Shown here piece after piece: positions 44,454 to 60,400 of a DNA stretch of 64,000 bases. How positions within the stretch are numbered: the first letter of the stretch is position 1; each line of letters opens with the position of its first letter. Under the pieces are notes generated by a model that searched no databases, was not told the origin of the DNA, and saw nothing but the letters and a program-made list of their open reading frames with translations. The stretch covers positions 1-64,000 of the forward strand of contig NZ_BCUG01000033.1 of NCBI RefSeq assembly GCF_001591165.1, in the 5' to 3' direction. Position numbers and translations under genes: made by a program. Source of the DNA: Thauera butanivorans NBRC 103042 (lineage in GTDB: Bacteria > Pseudomonadota > Gammaproteobacteria > Burkholderiales > Rhodocyclaceae).

Positions 44454-47030
44454 ATGCAAGACGCTCTCAACGCCCGCCTTCAAGCCCTGATCGCGGAAGC
44501 CCGGCAGCGGCTGGCCGATGGTTCGGCCGCGTTGCGCGCCGCGTACGATGCCCATCCGCGCACCTCGACGGTGCTGGAGGGGCGCACACGGCTGGTCGAC
44601 GCCGAGGTCGCCGGCCTCTGGCAGGCTTGCGGCATGCCGGCCAACGCGGCCCTGGTGGCGGTCGGCGGCTACGGGCGCGGCGAGCTGTTTCCCGCCTCGG
44701 ACGTCGATCTGCTGGTCCTCCTGCCGGGCACGGCGGACGTGGAGACCCGCATCCGGCTGAGCGCGATGGTCGGCGCGCTGTGGGACATCGGGCTCGAAAT
44801 CGGCCACGCCGCGCGCACGGTGGATGAATGCATCGAAGCCGCGGACGACGACATCACCGTGCAGACCAGCCTGCTCGAGGCCCGCTTCCTCGCGGGCAAC
44901 GCGTTGCTGTTCACCGAGTTGGAAGAGCGCTATCGCGCCGCGCTGGACGTACCCACCTTCTACAAGGCCAAGCTGCTCGAACAGGAGCAGCGCTACGCGC
45001 GCTTCGACGACAGCCCCTATTCGCTCGAACCGAACTGCAAGGACAGTCCCGGCGGGCTGCGCGACCTGCAGATGCTCGGCTGGATCGCACAAGCTGCCGG
45101 GCTGGGCCGCAACTGGCGCGACCTGGCCCGTCGCCGCCTGATCACCGGCAGCGAAGCCAGCGAGCTGCGCAGCGTGGAACGCTTCCTGCAGCACCTGCGG
45201 ATCCGCCTTCACTACCTGGCCGGGCGTGCCGAAGACCGCCTGCTGTTCGACCACCAGGAAAAGCTGGCGCGCATCATGGGCATCGGCGCCAGCGCCAACC
45301 GGCGCGCTTCCGAAGTGCTGATGCAGCGCTACTACGTCAATGCCAAGATGGTGACGCAGCTCAACACCATCCTGCTGCAGAACTACGGCACGGTGATCTT
45401 CCCCGGCCGCGGCGCGGCCATTGTCATCAACCCACGCTTCCAGGCCGTGCGCGAACTGCTCGACATCCGCCACGAGGACATCTTCGAGCGCCAGCCGTCG
45501 GCACTGCTGGAATGCTTCCTGCTGCTGCAGCAGCGCTCGGAACTCAAGGGCATGACCGCGCGAACGCTGCGGGCGCTGTGGATCAACCGCAACCGCATCA
45601 ACGCCGCCTTCCGCGCCGACCCCGCGCACCACGCCCTGTTTCTGCAGATCCTGCAGCAGAAGCGCGGCATCGTGCACGCCTTCCGGCGCCTGAACGAATA
45701 CGGCATCCTGTCGCGCTACCTGCCGGCCTGGCGGCGGATCGTCGGCCAGATGCAGCACGACCTGTTCCATGCCTACACCGTCGACCAGCACATCCTGACG
45801 GTGCTGCGCAACATCCGGCGCTTCACGATGGGCGAGCACGCGCACGAATATCCGCTGATGACGCGCCTGATCCAGGTCTTCGACCGCCATTGGCTGCTCT
45901 ACATCGCGGCGCTGTTCCACGACATCGCCAAGGGCCGCGGCGGCGATCACTCCAGGCTGGGCATGATCGATGCACGTGACTTCTGCGTGCTGCACGGCCT
46001 GGACGACGAAGACACCGAACTCGTCGTCTGGCTGGTCGGGCAGCACCTGATCATGTCCCACTTCGCCCAGAAGGAAGACATCTCCGACCCCGAGGTGATC
46101 CAGCGCTTCACCGACATCGTCGGCAGCGAACGCCGCCTCGTCGCGCTCTATCTGCTCACCCATGCCGACATCCGCGGCACCGGCCCCAAGGTCTGGAACG
46201 GCTGGAAAGGCAGGCTGCTCGAGGATCTCTTCTTCGCCGCCCAGCGCCTGCTGCGCGGCGCCACCCCGCAGCAGGCGCTGGGCATGGACGACCGCCTCGA
46301 GGATGCGCGCCGGCTGCTGCGCTATCACGGCCTGCGTCCCGGCGTCGAGGAGCGGCTGTGGTCCGAGCTGGACGCGGTGTATTTCATGCGCCATTCGGCC
46401 GAGGAGATCGCCTGGCACACGCGCGTGCTGTACTTTCGCCCGGACTCCGATGAACCCGTCGTCAAGGCACGGGTGACCGAGGACGAGGACGGCGTGCAGG
46501 TGATGGTGTTCACCCCCGACCAGCGGGAGCTCTTCGTCCGCCTGACCGGCTTCTTCAGCCGCCTCGGCTTCACCATCCTCGACGCCAAGGTGCATACCAC
46601 CCGCCACGGCCATGCGCTCGACAGCTTCATCCTGCAGGATCCGGGCGGCGAAGCCCGCTACCGCGACGTGATCACGCTGATCGAGCACGAGCTCACCGCC
46701 TACCTGGCCCGCCCGGATGCGCTCGACCGCCCGTCGCGCGGCCGCATGTCGCGCCACGTCAAGCACTTCCCGATCACGCCGCAGGTCAGCATCCGCGCCG
46801 ACGAGGCGGGCCGGCACTACATCCTGTCGCTGACCGCGGCCGACCGGCCGGGACTGCTGTTCGACGTCGCCGAAATACTCGCCAACCACGGCATCCGCCT
46901 GCTCACGGCGAAGATCGCCACGCTCGGCGAACGCGTCGAGGATACTTTCCTGCTCAGCGGCGCCACGCTTGCCCAGGACGCCCAGCTGCTGCGCATCGAG
47001 CGCGAACTGCTGCAGCGCCTGCAGGTCTGA
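44454..47030 (+). CDS. glnD: Bifunctional uridylyltransferase/uridylyl-removing enzyme GlnD
   Basis: 858 residues. The nucleotidyltransferase motif VGGYGRGELFPASDVDLLVL lies at about 66-85, an HD phosphohydrolase motif ALFHDIAKGRGGDHS at about 484-498, and two C-terminal ACT domains (second: ADRPGLLFDVAEILANHGIRLLTAKI) that sense glutamine. It modifies PII proteins to control nitrogen metabolism. Thirty bases after map. Confidence 0.96.
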   Translation: MQDALNARLQALIAEARQRLADGSAALRAAYDAHPRTSTVLEGRTRLVDAEVAGLWQACGMPANAALVAVGGYGRGELFPASDVDLLVLLPGTADVETRIRLSAMVGALWDIGLEIGHAARTVDECIEAADDDITVQTSLLEARFLAGNALLFTELEERYRAALDVPTFYKAKLLEQEQRYARFDDSPYSLEPNCKDSPGGLRDLQMLGWIAQAAGLGRNWRDLARRRLITGSEASELRSVERFLQHLRIRLHYLAGRAEDRLLFDHQEKLARIMGIGASANRRASEVLMQRYYVNAKMVTQLNTILLQNYGTVIFPGRGAAIVINPRFQAVRELLDIRHEDIFERQPSALLECFLLLQQRSELKGMTARTLRALWINRNRINAAFRADPAHHALFLQILQQKRGIVHAFRRLNEYGILSRYLPAWRRIVGQMQHDLFHAYTVDQHILTVLRNIRRFTMGEHAHEYPLMTRLIQVFDRHWLLYIAALFHDIAKGRGGDHSRLGMIDARDFCVLHGLDDEDTELVVWLVGQHLIMSHFAQKEDISDPEVIQRFTDIVGSERRLVALYLLTHADIRGTGPKVWNGWKGRLLEDLFFAAQRLLRGATPQQALGMDDRLEDARRLLRYHGLRPGVEERLWSELDAVYFMRHSAEEIAWHTRVLYFRPDSDEPVVKARVTEDEDGVQVMVFTPDQRELFVRLTGFFSRLGFTILDAKVHTTRHGHALDSFILQDPGGEARYRDVITLIEHELTAYLARPDALDRPSRGRMSRHVKHFPITPQVSIRADEAGRHYILSLTAADRPGLLFDVAEILANHGIRLLTAKIATLGERVEDTFLLSGATLAQDAQLLRIERELLQRLQV

Positions 47031-47041
47031 GGCGCGCCACC

Positions 47042-47069
47042 GAGGGCCGGGCCGGAGAGCCTGGCCCTC
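47042..47069. terminator. Possible bidirectional hairpin between convergent genes
   Basis: GAGGGCC/GGCCCTC with a 14-base loop lies between the convergent glnD and UPF0114 genes, touching the stop of the latter. No U-run. Confidence 0.35.
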
Positions 47070-47574
47070 AGTGAGCCTTGCCGCCGAGGCGGTCCATCAG
47101 CGCGTAGAGCACACCGGAACACAGGAAAGTGATGTGGATGCCGACCATCCAGGCCAGATGGCGGTCGCTGAGGTTGTCCACGTTCATGAAGGCCTTCAGC
47201 AGCTCGATACCCGAGATCGCCACGATCGAGCCGATCAGCTTGATCTTGAGGTCGGAGAAACCGATGTGCCCCATCCACTCCGGGCGATCCTGGTGGCTGT
47301 GCAGGTCGTCCATCTTGGAGACGAAGTTCTCGTAGCCGCTGAACATGATGATGATCAGCAGGTTCATGATCAGCGCGATGTCGACCAGCGACAGCACGCC
47401 GATGATCAGTTCGCCGCCGGTCGCGGTCATGATGTGGGCGAACAGGCCCCACACTTCCTTGCCGAACTTGACCAGCAGCACCACCATCGCCAGCACCAGG
47501 CCGAAATAGACCGGCGCCATCAGCCAGCGGCTGGAGAACAGCAGGTGCTCGAAGTTGTTTTCCAGCCGTTTCAT
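47068..47574 (-). CDS. UPF0114/YqhA-family inner membrane protein
   Basis: 168 residues with the family start (RLENNFEHLLFSSRWLMAPVYFGL) and four predicted membrane helices, including LSLVDIALIMNLLIIIMFSGYENFVSKMD. Function unknown in all members. ATG 47574 fits the family; an ATG at 47595 adds seven residues. Thirty-two bases after mtnP. Confidence 0.85.
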   Translation of the reverse strand: MKRLENNFEHLLFSSRWLMAPVYFGLVLAMVVLLVKFGKEVWGLFAHIMTATGGELIIGVLSLVDIALIMNLLIIIMFSGYENFVSKMDDLHSHQDRPEWMGHIGFSDLKIKLIGSIVAISGIELLKAFMNVDNLSDRHLAWMVGIHITFLCSGVLYALMDRLGGKAH

Positions 47575-47606
47575 GTCTTGCGGTTCCTGATTCATCGCTT
47601 TCCGTT

Positions 47607-48344
47607 TCATACCTGGCAGATCATTTCGAGGATGGCGCGCACCCGGGCCATCGCCGTCTGCAGCGTGGCCTCGATGTCGTCGAAGACGATCCCGCGCGCG
47701 CTGTCCGAGCGCCCCGCGGCGTGATTGACCACGACGTTGAGCGCCGCATACGGCAGCTCCAGTTCGCGCGCCAGCGCAGCCTCCGGCATGCCGGTCATGC
47801 CGACGACGTCGGCGCCGTCGCGCTCCAGCCGGTCGATTTCCGCCGCCGTTTCCAGCCGCGGCCCCTGGGTGGCGGCATAGACGCCGCCGTCCACCGCGCG
47901 CTCGCCGGCGGCTGCCGTCGCCGCCAGCAGCCGCCGGCGCAGCACCGCGTCGTAGGGGTGGGTGAAATCGACGTGCTTGACCGGCATCTCGCCGCCTTCG
48001 AAGAAGCTGCTGTCGCGCCCCCAGGTGTAGTCGATGATCTGGTCCGGCACGACCAGGGTGCCCGGGCCGAGATCGGCACGGATGCCGCCCACCGAGGCCA
48101 CCGAGATGATGCCCTTGACTTTCGCCTGCTTCAGCGCCCAGATGTTGGCGCGGTAATTGACCCGGTGCGGCGGAATCGTATGGCCGTAGCCGTGGCGGGC
48201 GAGGAACACCACCGGCTCCGAACACAGGCTGCCGTAGGTCAGCGCGCCGGACGGCTCGCCGTAGGGGGTGCGCACGACCTCGCGCCGCACGATGGCGAGG
48301 GAGGAAAGCTGGGTCAGGCCGCTGCCGCCGATGATCGCGAGCAT
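47607..48344 (-). CDS. mtnP: S-methyl-5'-thioinosine phosphorylase
   Basis: 245 residues of the PNP/MTAP fold: IIGGSGL phosphate loop at 4-10, ARHGYGHTIPPHRVNYRANIWAL, and MTGMPEAALARELELPYAALNVVVNHAAG. The last motif has Asn where methylthioadenosine phosphorylases have the TDYD aspartates, which favours a 6-oxopurine substrate (methylthioinosine) as in Pseudomonas. It would need an adenosine-type deaminase to feed it; none is in the window. Substrate is inferred from this residue pattern. Confidence 0.85.
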   Translation of the reverse strand: MLAIIGGSGLTQLSSLAIVRREVVRTPYGEPSGALTYGSLCSEPVVFLARHGYGHTIPPHRVNYRANIWALKQAKVKGIISVASVGGIRADLGPGTLVVPDQIIDYTWGRDSSFFEGGEMPVKHVDFTHPYDAVLRRRLLAATAAAGERAVDGGVYAATQGPRLETAAEIDRLERDGADVVGMTGMPEAALARELELPYAALNVVVNHAAGRSDSARGIVFDDIEATLQTAMARVRAILEMICQV

Positions 48345-48421
48345 CCGCTTGCTCCGCTGAAAAAATGGGCGCGGATTTTAGCACGCAGCTTCGACAAAGG
48401 ATGCTGCGCTGCCGCAACGCA

Positions 48422-48430
48422 TGTTAGAAT
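48422..48430 (+). promoter_or_regulatory. Extended -10 promoter of typA
   Basis: TGTTAGAAT, an extended -10 (TG, one base, TAGAAT), 30 bases before the typA ATG. The -35 is poor, as usual for extended -10 promoters. Confidence 0.55.
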
Positions 48431-48459
48431 CCTCGCCCTTTCAAAGACTTCCCGCCTCC

Positions 48460-50277
<1,818 letters not shown>

Positions 50278-50299
50278 GCCGCCGCTGCCGCCACGCATG

Positions 50300-50338
50300 A
50301 ACGCCCTTCCCGATCGCCGTGAAGGGCGTTTTCCTTTT
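50300..50338 (+). terminator. Intrinsic terminator after typA
   Basis: AACGCCCTTC/GAAGGGCGTT, a perfect 10-bp stem with an 11-base loop, followed by TTCCTTTT. Confidence 0.9.
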
Positions 50339-50432
50339 GCGGCATGAACTACGACGATCCTGCCGTTGTCTGGAAGAGTCGAGCATCGCTTGTCAGAATA
50401 TGCAACAAGCGACCGGACATCGAGACCGACCC

Positions 50433-53177
50433 ATGACGAAAGACTCACGCCCCGTTCACGCCGGCGATCCTTTTCCTTCCTCGTCCCAGCCGCCCACCCG
50501 CTGGCACACCCTGAGCCGCTCCCAGATCGAGGAAATGCTGCAGACCGGAACGCGCGGACTGACCGAGGCCGAAGCCGCCAGGCGCCTGGGCGTCTACGGC
50601 CCGAACCGCCTGGCACCGCCCAAACGGCGCGGCCCGCTGCTGCGTCTGCTGATGCAGTTCCACAACATCCTGCTGTACGTGATGATGGGCGCCGCCCTGA
50701 TCACCGCGCTGCTCGGCCACTGGGTCGACACCGGTGTGCTGATGGCGGCGGTGATCATCAACGCCATCATCGGCTTCATCCAGGAAGGCAAGGCCGAATC
50801 CGCGCTCGACGCCATCCGCGGCATGCTCTCGCCCCACGCGATGGTCGTGCGCGACGGCGTCCGGCGGGAAATCGACGCCGGCGAACTGGTGCCCGGCGAC
50901 CTTGTCGTGCTGGCCTCCGGCGACCGCGTGCCGGCCGATCTGCGCCTCGCCTCGGTCAAGGAGCTGCGAGTCGAGGAAGCCGCGCTGACCGGCGAATCCC
51001 TGCCGGTGGAGAAGACCACCGCCACCGTCGCCGCCGATGCGCCGCTGGGCGACCGCCACGGCATGGCCTACTCCGGCACCCTGGTGGTGTACGGCCAGGC
51101 CAGCGGCATCGTGGTCAGGACCGGCGCAGCCACCGAGCTCGGCAAGATCAACCAGATGCTGGCCGACATCCGCAGTCTGACGACGCCGCTGCTGCGCCAG
51201 GTCGATCGCTTCGGCCACGCCCTGGCGCTGACCATTCTGGCGCTGTCGGCCGCGACCTTCGTGCTCGGCACGCTGTGGCGCGGACACGCGCCGGCGGACA
51301 TGTTCATGATGGTGGTGGCACTGGCCGCTTCCGCGATTCCCGAAGGCCTGCCGGCGATCATGACCGTCACGCTGGCCCTCGGCGTGCAGCGCATGGCGCG
51401 GCGCAACGCGATCATCCGCCGCCTGCCGGCGGTCGAGACGCTGGGCTCGGTCACGGTGATCTGCTCGGACAAGACCGGCACGCTGACGCGCAACGAAATG
51501 ACGGTGCAGAAAGTGGTCTGCGCCGGCCACGTGTTCGACGTCGGCGGCGTCGGCTACGCACCGGTGGGCGACCTGAGCGTGGACGGCCGCATCATCGACC
51601 CCGAGCACTATCCCGCGCTGGCGATGGCGATCCGTGCCGGCGTGCTGTGCAACGACGCCCGCCTGTGCGAGGAAGACGATCTGTGGCGAATCGAAGGCGA
51701 CCCCACCGAAGGTGCGCTGCTGGTGCTCGGCGGCAAGACCGGCTTCTCGCAGCACCTCGGCGACGAAGCCTGGCCCCGCCTCGATTCGATCCCCTTCGAA
51801 TCCCAGCACCGCTTCATGGCCACCTGGCATCGCGACAGCGACGACATGCCGTGGATCTTCACCAAGGGCGCGCCGGAGCGCATCTTCGACATGTGCAGCG
51901 CGCAGTGGGGCGCCGACGGCGAGGAGCCGCTGGACATCGACACCTGGCGGCGCATGGCGACCAACGTCGCCGCGCAGGGGCTGCGGCTGCTGGCACTGGC
52001 CTGCAAGCGCGCCGCGCCGCAGGGCGAGTCACTCGATTTCGCCGACGTGGACGCCGGCTTCGTGCTGCTGGCCCTGGTCGGCATCATCGACCCGCCGCGC
52101 GAGGAAGCCATCCGCGCGGTGGGCGACTGCCACCATGCCGGCATCCGCGTCAAGATGATCACCGGCGACCATGCCGAAACGGCGCGCGCGATCGGTGCCC
52201 AGCTTTCCATCGGCGTCGGCAAACCGGCGCTGACCGGCGCCGAGGTGGCGGTGATGGACGATGCCACGCTGCGCGAGGTGGCGATGGAAGTGGATGTCTT
52301 CGCCCGCGCCAGCCCCGAGCACAAGCTGCGCCTGGTGCAGGCCTTGCAGGAGCACGGCCAGGTGGTGGCGATGACCGGCGACGGCGTCAATGACGCCCCG
52401 GCCCTGAAGCGCGCCGACGTCGGCGTGGCGATGGGCATGAAAGGCACCGAGGCCGCCAAGGAAGCCAGCGACATGGTGCTGGCCGACGACAACTTCGCCA
52501 CCATCGCCACCGCGGTGCGCGAAGGCCGGGCGGTCTACGACAACCTCAAGAAGTTCATCCTGTTCATGCTGCCGACCAACGGCGGCGAGGCGCTGGTGGT
52601 GATCGCCGCGATCCTGTTCGAGCTGATCCTGCCGCTGACGGCGGCCCAGGTGCTGTGGATCAACATGGTGACGTCGAGCACGCTCGGCCTGGCGCTGGCT
52701 TTCGAGCCGGCCGAGCGCGGCATCATGAACCGTCCGCCGCGGCCGCCCGGCGAAGCCCTGCTGTCGGGCTTCTTCGTCTGGCGCGTGCTGATGGTGTCGG
52801 TGCTGATGATGACCGGCGCGCTCGGCCTGTTCCTGTACGAGCTGGACAAGGGCACCAGCATCGAGACCGCACGCACGATGGCGGTGAACGCAGTGGTCGC
52901 GGCGGAAATGTTCTATCTGGTCAACAGCCGCTTCATCCTCGCGCCCGCCCGCCTGAGCGGCAACCGCTACGTACTGCTGGCGATCGCCGCCTGCATTCCG
53001 CTGCAACTGGCCTTCACCCATCTGCCGCTGATGCAGGGTATCTTCGGTTCGGACGACCTGACGCTGCTGGAGTGGGCCAAGGTGCTGGGCGCCGGCCTGC
53101 TGGTGTTCTGCGTCGCGGAAGCGGAGAAGTTCATCATCCGCCGCACCCCGCTGGCCGCACGGCTGCATCACGCCTGA
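50433..53177 (+). CDS. P-type (IIA-like) cation-transporting ATPase, CtpF-like
   Basis: 914 residues in the standard order: N-terminal cation ATPase domain, LTGES actuator motif at 185-189, PEGLP in helix 4 (303-307), phosphorylation DKTGTLT at 346-352, KGAPER nucleotide site near 478, TGDGVNDAP hinge at 648-656, and six C-terminal helices. PEGLP points to the Ca2+/Mn2+ pump group. However, helix 6 reads NMVTSS (N744 ... S748), where Ca2+ pumps have Asp at the second place; helix 5 keeps NGGEA (716-720). CtpF-like pumps share this reduced site. The ion cannot be decided. ATG 50433 precedes the conserved domain. Confidence 0.88.
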   Translation: MTKDSRPVHAGDPFPSSSQPPTRWHTLSRSQIEEMLQTGTRGLTEAEAARRLGVYGPNRLAPPKRRGPLLRLLMQFHNILLYVMMGAALITALLGHWVDTGVLMAAVIINAIIGFIQEGKAESALDAIRGMLSPHAMVVRDGVRREIDAGELVPGDLVVLASGDRVPADLRLASVKELRVEEAALTGESLPVEKTTATVAADAPLGDRHGMAYSGTLVVYGQASGIVVRTGAATELGKINQMLADIRSLTTPLLRQVDRFGHALALTILALSAATFVLGTLWRGHAPADMFMMVVALAASAIPEGLPAIMTVTLALGVQRMARRNAIIRRLPAVETLGSVTVICSDKTGTLTRNEMTVQKVVCAGHVFDVGGVGYAPVGDLSVDGRIIDPEHYPALAMAIRAGVLCNDARLCEEDDLWRIEGDPTEGALLVLGGKTGFSQHLGDEAWPRLDSIPFESQHRFMATWHRDSDDMPWIFTKGAPERIFDMCSAQWGADGEEPLDIDTWRRMATNVAAQGLRLLALACKRAAPQGESLDFADVDAGFVLLALVGIIDPPREEAIRAVGDCHHAGIRVKMITGDHAETARAIGAQLSIGVGKPALTGAEVAVMDDATLREVAMEVDVFARASPEHKLRLVQALQEHGQVVAMTGDGVNDAPALKRADVGVAMGMKGTEAAKEASDMVLADDNFATIATAVREGRAVYDNLKKFILFMLPTNGGEALVVIAAILFELILPLTAAQVLWINMVTSSTLGLALAFEPAERGIMNRPPRPPGEALLSGFFVWRVLMVSVLMMTGALGLFLYELDKGTSIETARTMAVNAVVAAEMFYLVNSRFILAPARLSGNRYVLLAIAACIPLQLAFTHLPLMQGIFGSDDLTLLEWAKVLGAGLLVFCVAEAEKFIIRRTPLAARLHHA

Positions 53178-53184
53178 AACGCGA

Positions 53185-53229
53185 CGCGGGGTGGAGGGAG
53201 GCCGCTTGCCGGCTTCCCTCCACCCCGCG
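53185..53229. terminator. Long bidirectional terminator hairpin
   Basis: A perfect 15-bp stem (CGCGGGGTGGAGGGA/TCCCTCCACCCCGCG, 15-base loop) between the convergent P-type ATPase and galU genes. No U-run, but position and strength suggest termination on both strands. Confidence 0.65.
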
Positions 53230-53261
53230 CATTCCTTGCCAGTGCTTTCTCTCGGTGCCGC

Positions 53262-54167
53262 CTACTTGGCGGTTTTCGCACTCTTTTGCTGCGCGCCGAA
53301 GCGTTCGCCGAGATAGTCGGCGAATTCGGCACCCGTTTCCGGGTGGCGCAGGCCGAATTCGATGGTCGCTTTCAGGTAGCCCAGCTTGGAGCCGCAGTCG
53401 TAGCGCACGCCGTCGAACTGGTAGGCCAGCACGGCCTCTTCCTTCAGCAGCGAGGCGATGGCGTCGGTGAGCTGATACTCGCCGCCGGCGCCGGGCTTCA
53501 GGGCGCGAATGTGCTCGAAGATGCGCGGCGTCAGGATGTAGCGGCCGACCACCGCCTGCGTGGTGGGCGCTTCCTCGGGCTTGGGTTTTTCGACGATGCC
53601 GGTCATGCGCTGCACCTTGCCCGACTCGTTCTCGGTGCTGACGATGCCGTAGCTGCGCGTTTCCGAGCGCGGCACGTTCATCGTGCCCAGTACCGAACAG
53701 CGGTGGTAGCTGAAGACGTCGACCATCTGCTTGAGCACCGGCGTGCCGTCCTTGTTGTCGAGCAGGTCGTCGGCGAGGATCACCGCGAAAGCTTCGTCAT
53801 TGACGATGTTGTCGGCGCACAGCACCGCATGGCCCAGGCCCAGCGCTTCGGACTGGCGGGTGTAGATGCAGTTGACGCCCTTGGGCACCGTCTTGCGCAC
53901 GATCTCGAGCAGTTCCTTCTTGCCGCGGGATTCCAGCTCGGTCTCGAGTTCGTAGGCCTTGTCGAAGTGATCCTCGATCGAACGCTTGGTGCGGCCGGTG
54001 ATGAAGATCATGTCGGTGATGCCCGCTGCCACCGCTTCTTCGACCGCGTACTGGATCAGGGGCTTGTCGACGATCGGCAGCATCTCCTTCGGGCTGGCCT
54101 TGGTCGCCGGCAGGAAGCGCGTGCCCATGCCGGCGACCGGAAATATTGCCTTGGTGATCTTCTTCAT
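53262..54167 (-). CDS. galU: UTP-glucose-1-phosphate uridylyltransferase
   Basis: 301 residues with [25 protein letters not shown] at about 7-31 and F-VEKP ([12 protein letters not shown]). It makes UDP-glucose for polysaccharides and joins manC/rml as a nucleotide-sugar supplier in the window. ATG 54167 matches the family start ([10 protein letters not shown]). Confidence 0.96.
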   Translation of the reverse strand: MKKITKAIFPVAGMGTRFLPATKASPKEMLPIVDKPLIQYAVEEAVAAGITDMIFITGRTKRSIEDHFDKAYELETELESRGKKELLEIVRKTVPKGVNCIYTRQSEALGLGHAVLCADNIVNDEAFAVILADDLLDNKDGTPVLKQMVDVFSYHRCSVLGTMNVPRSETRSYGIVSTENESGKVQRMTGIVEKPKPEEAPTTQAVVGRYILTPRIFEHIRALKPGAGGEYQLTDAIASLLKEEAVLAYQFDGVRYDCGSKLGYLKATIEFGLRHPETGAEFADYLGERFGAQQKSAKTAK

Positions 54168-54263
54168 GCCTGCTTCACTCCCTGTTCGATCGTTCGACAA
54201 AGCCGTCCATGCCTCGGCTGGCCGGCGCGCCCGGCATCATGCGCGAAGCCGCAGCCGCCTGCA

Positions 54264-57421
<3,158 letters not shown>

Positions 57422-57455
57422 ATGTAAGAGAGATTCCCGAATTCCTTGCTGTTCT

Positions 57456-60400
57456 TCAGGCTGCCGCCGGCTCGGCCAGGCGCAGCGCTTCTTCCATGTC
57501 CACTTCCACCACGCGCGACACACCCTGCTCCTGCATCGTCACCCCAACCAGCTGCTGCGCGAACTCCATCGTGATCTTGCTGTGGCTGATGAAGATGAAC
57601 TGGGTTTGCGAGGACATGCGCTTGACCATGTTGGCGTAGCGTTCGGTGTTCGTATCGTCCAGTGGCGCATCCACCTCGTCAAGCATGCAGAACGGCGCCG
57701 GATTGAGCTGGAACATCGAAAAGACCAGCGCAATCGCGGTTAGTGCCTTCTCGCCGCCGGACAGCAGATGGATGGAGGTGTTCTTCTTGCCCGGCGGCTG
57801 GGCGACGATCTGGACGCCCGCATCCAGGATCTCCTCGCCGGTCAGCACCAGTTCGGCCCGGCCGCCGCCGAACAGCTGCGGAAACAGGCTGCCGAACTGG
57901 CGATTGACGGTGTCGTAGGTTTCCTGCAACTGCTCGCGCGTCTCGCGGTCGATGCGGCGGATCGCGTCTTCCAGCGTGTCGATCGCCTGCAGCAGATCCT
58001 CGGTCTGGGTATCGAGATAGCCCTTGCGCTCGGAGGCGCTGCGCAGCTCGTCGAGCGCGGCGAGGTTGACCGCGCCCAGTTCGGCGATCTCCCGCGCCAG
58101 CCGGGAAACTTCGCGCTGCAACGTGCTTTCCTTGACGTCTGCATCCAGCAAGGGTTGCAGCGCGGCCTCGTCGGCGTCGACTTCGAGCAGGCGCTCGGCG
58201 AACTGGCCGACCGCCAGTTCGCTGGCCTGCACCGCCAGCCGCAGCTCGGCGACGCGGTTGCGCATCGGCGCGGCTTCCTGTTCGGTGCGCAGCCGCGTTT
58301 CCTCTGCCTGGCGAAGCCGGGCCGCGGCGTCTTCCAGCGCGTCGCGGCAGGCGGCCAGCGCAGCCTCGCGGCTCGAACGCAGCGCCAGCGCGGTCTGCAG
58401 GGCGTCGAAGCTGCGGCTGTCGTCGGTCGCTTCCAGCTCGGCGGTCCGGGTCTGCGTCTCGGCGACGGCGCGCTCGAACTGTTCGGCGGCCAGTTGCAGG
58501 TTGCGGCCGATGTCGTCTAGCTTGCCCGCGCACTCGCGCTCGGAGAACTTCGCTTCCTGCAGCTCGCGCGCCGCTGCCTGTTCCAGCGCCCGCGCTTCCT
58601 GCAGGGCCTGCTCGCGCTCGCGCAGTACGTCCATGCCGGCATCGAGGCGCTCGCGCTGCAGTTCGGCGAGCTCTTCCGCCCGTGCCAGGTCGCGCTCGGC
58701 GCGGGCCAGATGCTCGTGCTCGGTCTGTTCGAGATGGACCAGGTCTTCCAGATCGCGCGCCAGTTGGCCATGGCGCTCTTCCGCGCGGCTGCGTGCCTGC
58801 GCGAGCTTGAGCACTTCGACCTGCTCCGCGTGGACCTGCGCCTGCATGCCCTGGCCGTCGCGCCTCAATGTGTTGATCCGTTCCTGCAAGGCCGTCGCCG
58901 CCGCTTCGGCGGCTTGCAAGGCCTCATGGGCGATGGCGGCCTCCTCTTCCAGTGCGCCCTGCTCGTCGGCGAGATGGTCGATTTCGCGCTGGCGCTCGAT
59001 GACGCCATGGGTGCGGCTGTCGGGCGCCGAGTGCGACAGCAGTCCCCTGCCCAGCATCTGGCCATGCGCACCGACCAGCAGCACCTCGGCCGGCAGCTCG
59101 CGGTGGCGCGGCAGCCAGTCATCGAGGTGCTCGACGCAATGGACCCCGCGCAGGAAGCCGGCGAGCAGCGGCTGCAGGCCGGCGTCGAGCACTTCGATTT
59201 TCGCCAGCAGCGGTTCCAGCCCGGCATAGCCGTCCCCGGCGGAAGCAGCCGGTGGCGCAGCGTGTTCGGTGCCGAGCACGACCGCGAGCGATTCCGGCGG
59301 CACTTCATCCAGCAAGGCGCGCGCGGACGCTGCGTCGGGCGCCAGCAGCGCGGCCAGGCGCTCGCGCAGCACCGCCTGCACCGCCGCGTCCCAGCCTTCG
59401 GCGACGCGCAGGCTGCGCCACAGCGGCGGCAGGCTGTCCAGTCCGTGGCGCTTGAGCCAGTCGCCGAGCTTGCCCTGCGACTGCACCTTGGCCTGCAACT
59501 GCACCAGCGCGTCGCGGCGCGCACGCAGTTCGGTCAGGCGGCGCTGTACCGCGCGTTCGTGCTCCAGCGCCGCCTTCAATGCCGCCTGCGCATCCGGCAT
59601 CTCCTGCTGCAACTCGGCCAGGGTCTGCTGCTGTCCTTCGAGCGAAGCCTGCAGGGCTTCGAGGCGCGCTTCACGTTCGGCCAGCTCACGCTCGTCGGGG
59701 CCGACGATCGCCGCGCGTTCGCCTTCGATGCGGCCGCGGCGCTGCTGCAAGGCATCGAGCGCCCGCGTCGCGCTGGCGCGGTGGGCCTCCTCGACCCGCA
59801 GTTGCTGCTCGGTCTGCGCCAGTTCCCGGCGCGCAGTCACGACAGTGGCATCCGCCGCCTGGCGCTCGGACTCCAGTTCGGGCACCCGCCCGGCGATCTC
59901 GGTGTGCCGCGCCTCGGCCTGTTCGGCACGCATCGCCGCATTGTCCGCCAGCCCCAGCCAGCGCTCGCGGTCCTCGATCAGCGCCTCGCGCCGCGCCTCC
60001 CAATGAGCGCGGTCGAGTTCGAGCTGCGCCAGGCGGGCCTCCAGGCGCTTGCGCGCCTCGCCCAGGTGCTGCAGTTCGGTTTCCAGCCGCGCCACTTCGG
60101 CACTGGCGGCGAACAGGTCGCTCTGCGCCACGTGCACCGATTCGGACGCTTCGAAATGCGCTTCACGCGCCGTTTCGACGGCGGCTTCGAGTTCCTGCAG
60201 GCGCGCGCTGTCCGACTCGATGCGCAAGGTGGCGGCGTTCAGCTCCTCGCTCAGGCGGGCCTGCTCGGCCCGGGCCTCGTTGCGCTTGAGCAGCCACAGC
60301 AGTTGCTGCTTCTGCACATGGGCCGCGCTCAGGCTGTTGAAGCGCGCCGCGACTTCGGCCTGGGCTTCGAGATGGCCGATGCGCTCGCCCAGCTCCATGC

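Noticed and set aside
43566-46889. An 1107-residue open frame opposite map and glnD
   Set aside because: It is antisense to two unmistakable genes with catalytic motifs; the text is Gly/Val/Asp/Gln-rich shadow.
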